Of a stretch of DNA of 7,750 nucleotides, positions 4,346-7,750 are shown in pieces. Source of the stretch: Intestinibacillus sp050255995. Lineage in GTDB: Bacteria; Bacillota; Clostridia; Oscillospirales; Butyricicoccaceae. The stretch is taken from positions 1-7,750 of the forward strand of contig JBFWIM010000086.1 in the NCBI GenBank assembly GCA_050255995.1. The letters run 5' to 3'. A program made the translations under genes and the position numbers. The notes under the pieces are model-generated. The model was not told where the DNA came from, did not search any database, and saw nothing but the letters and a program-made list of their open reading frames with translations. Numbering within the stretch: the stretch's first letter is position 1; every line of letters starts with the position of its first letter.

Positions 4346-5315
4346 TCTTGCCTTTGATATCAAGCAGAACCGCGAAGATAATGATAAGGCCTTTGATGAT
4401 GAGCTGGAAGTTGGAGTTTACGCTCATGATGTCCAGACCATTTGAGATGACTGCGAGCATCAGTGCGCCGATAACGACGCCGTACCACTTGCCGGAACCG
4501 CCCGACATGGATACGCCGCCGATGACCGCCGCCGCGATGGCGTCCATCTCATAGCTCTGACCGGCAGTCGGAGAGCCGGTAATGGTACGGGAAGCCACAA
4601 GCAGGCCGCACAGGCCGGCCAGCACGCCGGAAATCATAAATACGATGACGCGCAGCTTACGGACATTGATACCGGAGACCGAGGCCGCGGTCGCGTTGCC
4701 GCCGATGGCATAGACGCGGCGGCCAAAGACCGTCTTGCCCAGCACAAAGGCGCAGATTGCCACGATAATGACCAGATAGATTGCAAGGATCGGGATAATG
4801 CCGAGCACCTTGATCGAGGCGATGGCCTCAAAACCGGAGGTTACGTCAAAAATGGGGGAGCCGCCCGAAATGATGAGCGCGAGGCCGCGCACGATGGTCA
4901 TGGAGCCCAAAGTGACGATGAACGCCGGAATGGAGCCGTATGCGACGCCGACACCGTTCAGCAGGCCGACAACGCCGCCAATGACCAGAGCGAGCAGAAC
5001 CGGCACCAGAAGCGGGAATTGCCCCGCACCGGAGCCATCCGCCAGCGGGTGGGCAAACATGGTCGCAACGACGCCGGTCAGCGCCACAGTCGAGCCGACG
5101 GACAGGTCGATATCGCCGGAGATGATGACAAAGGTCATACCCATCGCGAGGATGCCGTTGACCGCGGTCTGTTTCACGATGTTGATGACGTTGTTGGGCT
5201 TAATGAAGGTGCCGCCGGAAACGGCCGCCAGAATCACGACCAGCGCGATGAATACGATGATAAGGCCAAAATCCTTCATCGAAAATCTTTTTGCATGCAA
5301 GGTGTTGCTTTTCAT
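4332..5315 (-). CDS. Sugar ABC transporter permease (RbsC-type, BPD_transp_2 family)
   Basis: A 327-residue inner-membrane protein of the usual RbsC length, expected to work as a homodimer carrying the substrate released by the binding protein. Hydrophobic segments cover about 15-33, 50-66, 74-88, 101-122, 130-150, 170-193, 222-241, 257-270, 277-292 and 304-319. Family signatures are GTFIKPNNVINIVKQTAVNG (35-54), VIISGDIDLSVGS (63-75), GRRVYAIGGNATAASVSGIN (198-217), which is the region expected to meet the ATPase, and AIAAAVIGGVSMSGGSG (259-275). Its ATG overlaps the ATPase stop as ATGA (5312-5315), so translation is probably coupled. No Shine-Dalgarno stronger than the coding context is seen. 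The stop codon lies in the loop of a hairpin. Substrate cannot be read from this subunit; ribose, xylose, galactose, inositol and AI-2 systems share it. Confidence 0.95.
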   Translation of the reverse strand: MKSNTLHAKRFSMKDFGLIIVFIALVVILAAVSGGTFIKPNNVINIVKQTAVNGILAMGMTFVIISGDIDLSVGSTVALTGVVATMFAHPLADGSGAGQFPLLVPVLLALVIGGVVGLLNGVGVAYGSIPAFIVTLGSMTIVRGLALIISGGSPIFDVTSGFEAIASIKVLGIIPILAIYLVIIVAICAFVLGKTVFGRRVYAIGGNATAASVSGINVRKLRVIVFMISGVLAGLCGLLVASRTITGSPTAGQSYEMDAIAAAVIGGVSMSGGSGKWYGVVIGALMLAVISNGLDIMSVNSNFQLIIKGLIIIFAVLLDIKGKSKRA

Positions 5316-6817
5316 TGTTCGTTCACTCCCCCAAACTGTGCGGCGTATGTCATAATGCGTTCCTGCGAGAAATCGGGACGGTTGACCTCGCCGGTCAGAC
5401 GGCCTTCCGACATGACAATGATGCGGTCAGCCAGGCCCATGACCTCCGGAATCTCGGAAGAAATCACGATGACGGCCTTACCGCTCTTCACCATCTCGCC
5501 GATCAGCAGATAGATGTCACGCTTGGCGCCTACGTCGATACCGCGGGTCGGTTCATCGAGAATGATGATGTCCGGCGCGGTCAACAGCCATTTGGCCAGA
5601 ACGACCTTCTGCTGGTTGCCGCCTGAAAGGTTGCCGACAAGAGCGTGACGGCTGGGTGTTTTAATGGAAAGCTCCTGAATGTAATGGTCTGAAACTTCCT
5701 TTTCCTTGCTGCTGCCCAGCAGACCGTTCGGAAACAGCTGAGCCAGATGAACCAGCGTAATATTTTCCGCCACAGAGCCAACCAGATTGAGGCCGGTGAA
5801 CTTGCGGTCTTCGGTGATCAGGGCGATTTTGTGGGCAATGGCGTCCTTGGGGCTGCGGATGTTGACTTTCTGGCCGTGGATGAAAATTTCACCTGACGAC
5901 TTGCGGCGCATGCCGAAAATAGTCTCCACCAGCTCCGACCTGCCCGCGCCGACCAGCCCCGCAATGCCGAGCACCTCGCCGGTGCGCAGCTGGAAGCTGA
6001 CGTTTTTAATCATTTTGCCCATTGAGATGTTTTTGACCTCCAGAATCGGATCGCCGATCCTGGCCTCGGCCTTCGGGAAGACCTCTGTGATGTCGCGGCC
6101 CACCATCATACGGATGAGCTGTTCGTTGGTCATTTCGGACGTCGGGTTTGTGCCGATAAAGTGTCCGTCGCGCAGAACGGTGACGGTGTCGCAGATCGCA
6201 AAAATCTCATCCATCTTATGGGAGATATAGATGATGGCGACGCCCTCCGACTTGAGCCTGCGGATCTGTCCGAACAGCGTCTCCACTTCGTGCTCGGTGA
6301 TGGCTGAGGTGGGTTCGTCCATTACGACGACGCGGGCGTTGATGGAGATTGCCTTGACAATTTCGATCAGCTGGCACTGCGCCACGCTCAGGTCCCGCAT
6401 ATACGCGTCGGAGGGAATGTCGACATTCAGGGAGGCCAGCAGGCTGCGCGTTTCGCGGAGCATGCCCGCTTTGTCTACGAGGCCGAGCGGCGTGCGTTTT
6501 TCCCGTCCGATAAAGACGTTTTCAAACACCTGCATGTCAAGGATCGGATTCAGCTCCTGATGAATCATGGCGATGCCGTGATCCATTGCGTCGTGTGGAT
6601 TCTTGCAGGTGATTTTTTGCCCGTTCAGGACAACTTCCCCGGCGTCCGCCGAGTAGATGCCCATCAGGATTTTCATCAGAGTTGACTTGCCCGCACCGTT
6701 CTCGCCCATGAGCGCATGCACTTCGCCGGGTCTAACCTGGAGGGTGACGTCGTTCAGCACCTGAACACCTGGAAAGCTCTTCATGATGTGATTCATTTCC
6801 AGAATGTATTCCGACAT
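5312..6817 (-). CDS. Sugar ABC transporter ATP-binding protein (RbsA-type, two nucleotide-binding domains)
   Basis: A 501-residue fused double ATPase of the carbohydrate-uptake CUT2/RbsA group, acting on the cytoplasmic face of the permease. Domain 1 (about 4-245) has Walker A GENGAGKST at 38-46, the Q-loop HQELN at 86-90, signature LSVAQCQ at 143-149, Walker B VVVMDEPTS at 163-171 and the switch histidine in ISH at 198-200. Domain 2 (about 257-498) has the degenerate Walker A GLVGAGRSE at 287-295 (Arg for Lys), signature LSGGNQQK at 397-404 and Walker B IIILDEPTRG at 417-426. The degenerate second site is normal in this family and does not imply decay. The start at 6817 is chosen because GGAGGT at 6824-6829 stands 6 nt before it; an in-frame ATG seven codons upstream would include that site. 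It is the first gene of the transporter operon. Confidence 0.95.
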   Translation of the reverse strand: MSEYILEMNHIMKSFPGVQVLNDVTLQVRPGEVHALMGENGAGKSTLMKILMGIYSADAGEVVLNGQKITCKNPHDAMDHGIAMIHQELNPILDMQVFENVFIGREKRTPLGLVDKAGMLRETRSLLASLNVDIPSDAYMRDLSVAQCQLIEIVKAISINARVVVMDEPTSAITEHEVETLFGQIRRLKSEGVAIIYISHKMDEIFAICDTVTVLRDGHFIGTNPTSEMTNEQLIRMMVGRDITEVFPKAEARIGDPILEVKNISMGKMIKNVSFQLRTGEVLGIAGLVGAGRSELVETIFGMRRKSSGEIFIHGQKVNIRSPKDAIAHKIALITEDRKFTGLNLVGSVAENITLVHLAQLFPNGLLGSSKEKEVSDHYIQELSIKTPSRHALVGNLSGGNQQKVVLAKWLLTAPDIIILDEPTRGIDVGAKRDIYLLIGEMVKSGKAVIVISSEIPEVMGLADRIIVMSEGRLTGEVNRPDFSQERIMTYAAQFGGVNEQ

Positions 6818-7049
6818 GGATAAACCTCCCATTCCCAATGGATTTTTCTGTGTGTAAATGCAAAAAAAGCATGTATTTGTTTTCTATGGTTGTAAGAGTA
6901 ACACAAATGTATACAAAAATCAATACACAATTTCCAAAGCAATATTTGCGTATTCTGGTCAGGTGCTGATAATCTTTTGTCGTAACCAGTCTACCCGCTG
7001 CAGAGGAATGGAAATGTGCGCAATGCAGCAAATTAAAAAACTTTTATGC
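6818..7049 (-). promoter_or_regulatory. AT-rich control region before the sugar ABC operon
   Basis: A gap of 232 bases, much richer in A/T than its surroundings. The best promoter I can find on the minus strand is TTGGAA (6932-6937), 18 nt, TATACA (6908-6913), each four of six to consensus, giving a leader of about 85 nt. The -10 overlaps the 8-bp palindrome TGTATACA (6908-6915). A small dyad with arms ATGC (6858-6861) and GCAT (6869-6872) around seven A's lies in the leader. Either could be an operator but neither matches a site I can name. After the dehydrogenase stop there is a T-run (GTTTTTTAATTT) without a stable stem, so read-through from that gene is possible. Confidence 0.4.
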
Positions 7050-7750
7050 TTACAGGCGGGCAGCGTAGATAGAGCGGATTTCCGAAACGGAGAGCGGGAC
7101 ATAGTTGTTCCCGAGCAGGCGCTGCTGGTTGTCCACCGTGCTCTGCGCGAACGGATCAAGGTCGGCCTCGGTCGCACCGTAGTCGCTCATGCGCTTCTTG
7201 TGCAGGATCTTCTCAAGCAGGGCGTCGAGATTGTCAAACGCATCGCCGGAGGTGCCGAGGATCTCGTTGATCAATGCGGCGAATTTCGAGATTTTGCCGT
7301 CCGGCAGCTTCTCGCGGTACATGCGGAGCACGTCCACAAAGAACTGATAATTGGACTCGCCGTGCGCGACGTGATATTTGCCGCCGAGGGCGTAGCTCAT
7401 CGCGTGAACGGCAGCGCAGCCTGCATTGCCGAAAGCGACGCCGGCCTGGGTGGACGCGCGGAGGAATTCGGTGCTCATCGCAAAGCGGGCATCGGCGCCC
7501 TGCTGGGCGATTGCAGCATATCCCTGGAGAATGGTGCGCATCGCGGCGTCGGAGAACATTTCGCTGAACGGCGTGCACTTGGGGCTCAGGTAGGATTCCA
7601 CTGCGTGGATGAGCGCGTCGATTGAGCTGGTCGCAAAAACGCCGTAGGGGAGCGAGGAAAGGAACTCCGGGATCAGCACCGCATGGTCCGCAAACATGTG
7701 CTCGGAAACAAGTCCCATCTTGGTGCCCTTGCGGGTGCGGTTGATGATGG
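7050..7750 (-). CDS. 4hbD: 4-hydroxybutyrate dehydrogenase, iron-dependent alcohol dehydrogenase family (C-terminal part)
   Basis: The last 232 codons of a gene whose 5' end lies beyond the right edge; the clostridial enzyme is about 370 residues, so the NAD-binding domain is missing here. The visible part is the all-helical iron-binding domain. It contains ATSSIDALIHAVESYLSP (Asp-x3-His, first two iron ligands), GNAGCAAVHAMSYALGG (third ligand, His) and HVAHGESN (fourth ligand, His, 14 residues after the third). The C-terminus QQRLLGNNYVPLS matches, from memory, the Clostridium kluyveri-type 4-hydroxybutyrate dehydrogenase closely. That enzyme interconverts succinate semialdehyde and 4-hydroxybutyrate with NAD(H), in the cytoplasm, on the succinate-to-butyrate or GABA-degradation route. 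All iron ligands are present, so it should be active. Partner genes (4-hydroxybutyrate CoA-transferase, 4-hydroxybutyryl-CoA dehydratase, succinate semialdehyde dehydrogenase) would lie to the right if clustered. A different alcohol substrate within the family remains possible. Confidence 0.88.
   Translation of the reverse strand, partial: IINRTRKGTKMGLVSEHMFADHAVLIPEFLSSLPYGVFATSSIDALIHAVESYLSPKCTPFSEMFSDAAMRTILQGYAAIAQQGADARFAMSTEFLRASTQAGVAFGNAGCAAVHAMSYALGGKYHVAHGESNYQFFVDVLRMYREKLPDGKISKFAALINEILGTSGDAFDNLDALLEKILHKKRMSDYGATEADLDPFAQSTVDNQQRLLGNNYVPLSVSEIRSIYAARL

Noticed and set aside
6855..6895. A catabolite-repression (cre) or RbsR operator in the operon leader
   Set aside because: The TGTAAATGC-like sequence lacks the central CG and the second half-site of a cre box, and I cannot match it to a known operator.
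1..7750. CRISPR arrays, tRNA/rRNA genes, insertion sequences, phage or defence genes
   Set aside because: I found no regularly spaced repeats, no tRNA-like TTCGA arms in cloverleaf context, no transposase or recombinase motifs and no flanking inverted repeats. The genes are ordinary chromosomal metabolism and transport.

Overview
The window looks like chromosomal DNA from a moderately high-GC Clostridia (Bacillota) genome, probably of the Oscillospiraceae/Ruminococcaceae type. The evidence is strong AGGAGG-type ribosome binding sites, sigma-A-like promoters, hairpin terminators, and gene families typical of gut anaerobes: an NfnA-type flavoprotein, an Amidase_3-SH3 protein, DUF554, an RbsABC-type transporter and a 4-hydroxybutyrate dehydrogenase. 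This placement is inferred from family memory, not from a database search.

Left part (1-1671). The 5' end of an nfnA-like electron-transfer gene runs off the left edge on the minus strand behind a near-consensus promoter. Upstream of it, also on the minus strand, is a 248-residue Amidase_3-like protein with a C-terminal bacterial SH3 domain. It has no signal peptide and appears to lack the two zinc-binding histidines of that fold. About 490 bases without a recognisable gene follow; they hold one possible 20-residue hydrophobic micropeptide and a clear plus-strand promoter.

Middle (1672-3239). The only clear plus-strand unit is a promoter followed by two small cysteine-rich genes overlapping by ATGA: a His/Cys-cluster protein ending in CxxCxxC, then a zinc-ribbon protein. 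The unit ends in a symmetric 17-bp hairpin. It converges on a minus-strand DUF554 membrane-protein gene with its own terminator.

Right part (3199-7750). A minus-strand sugar ABC transporter operon is read right to left: two-domain ATPase, permease (ATGA overlap with the ATPase), then a lipoprotein substrate-binding protein. Just before the binding-protein gene lie a hairpin carrying the permease stop codon in its loop and a perfect extended -10 box. This suggests separate boosting of the binding protein. A terminator closes the operon. No ribokinase, RbsD or LacI-type regulator is in view, and several residues that contact ribose in E. coli RbsB are changed, so the substrate is open. Upstream on the same strand is the C-terminal two thirds of an iron-dependent 4-hydroxybutyrate dehydrogenase, which points to succinate/4-hydroxybutyrate fermentation.

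I see no mobile element, CRISPR array, tRNA or rRNA. Most of the window is ordinary metabolism. The least explained parts are the coupled cysteine-rich pair, the apparently zinc-less amidase, and the layout of the permease/binding-protein junction.
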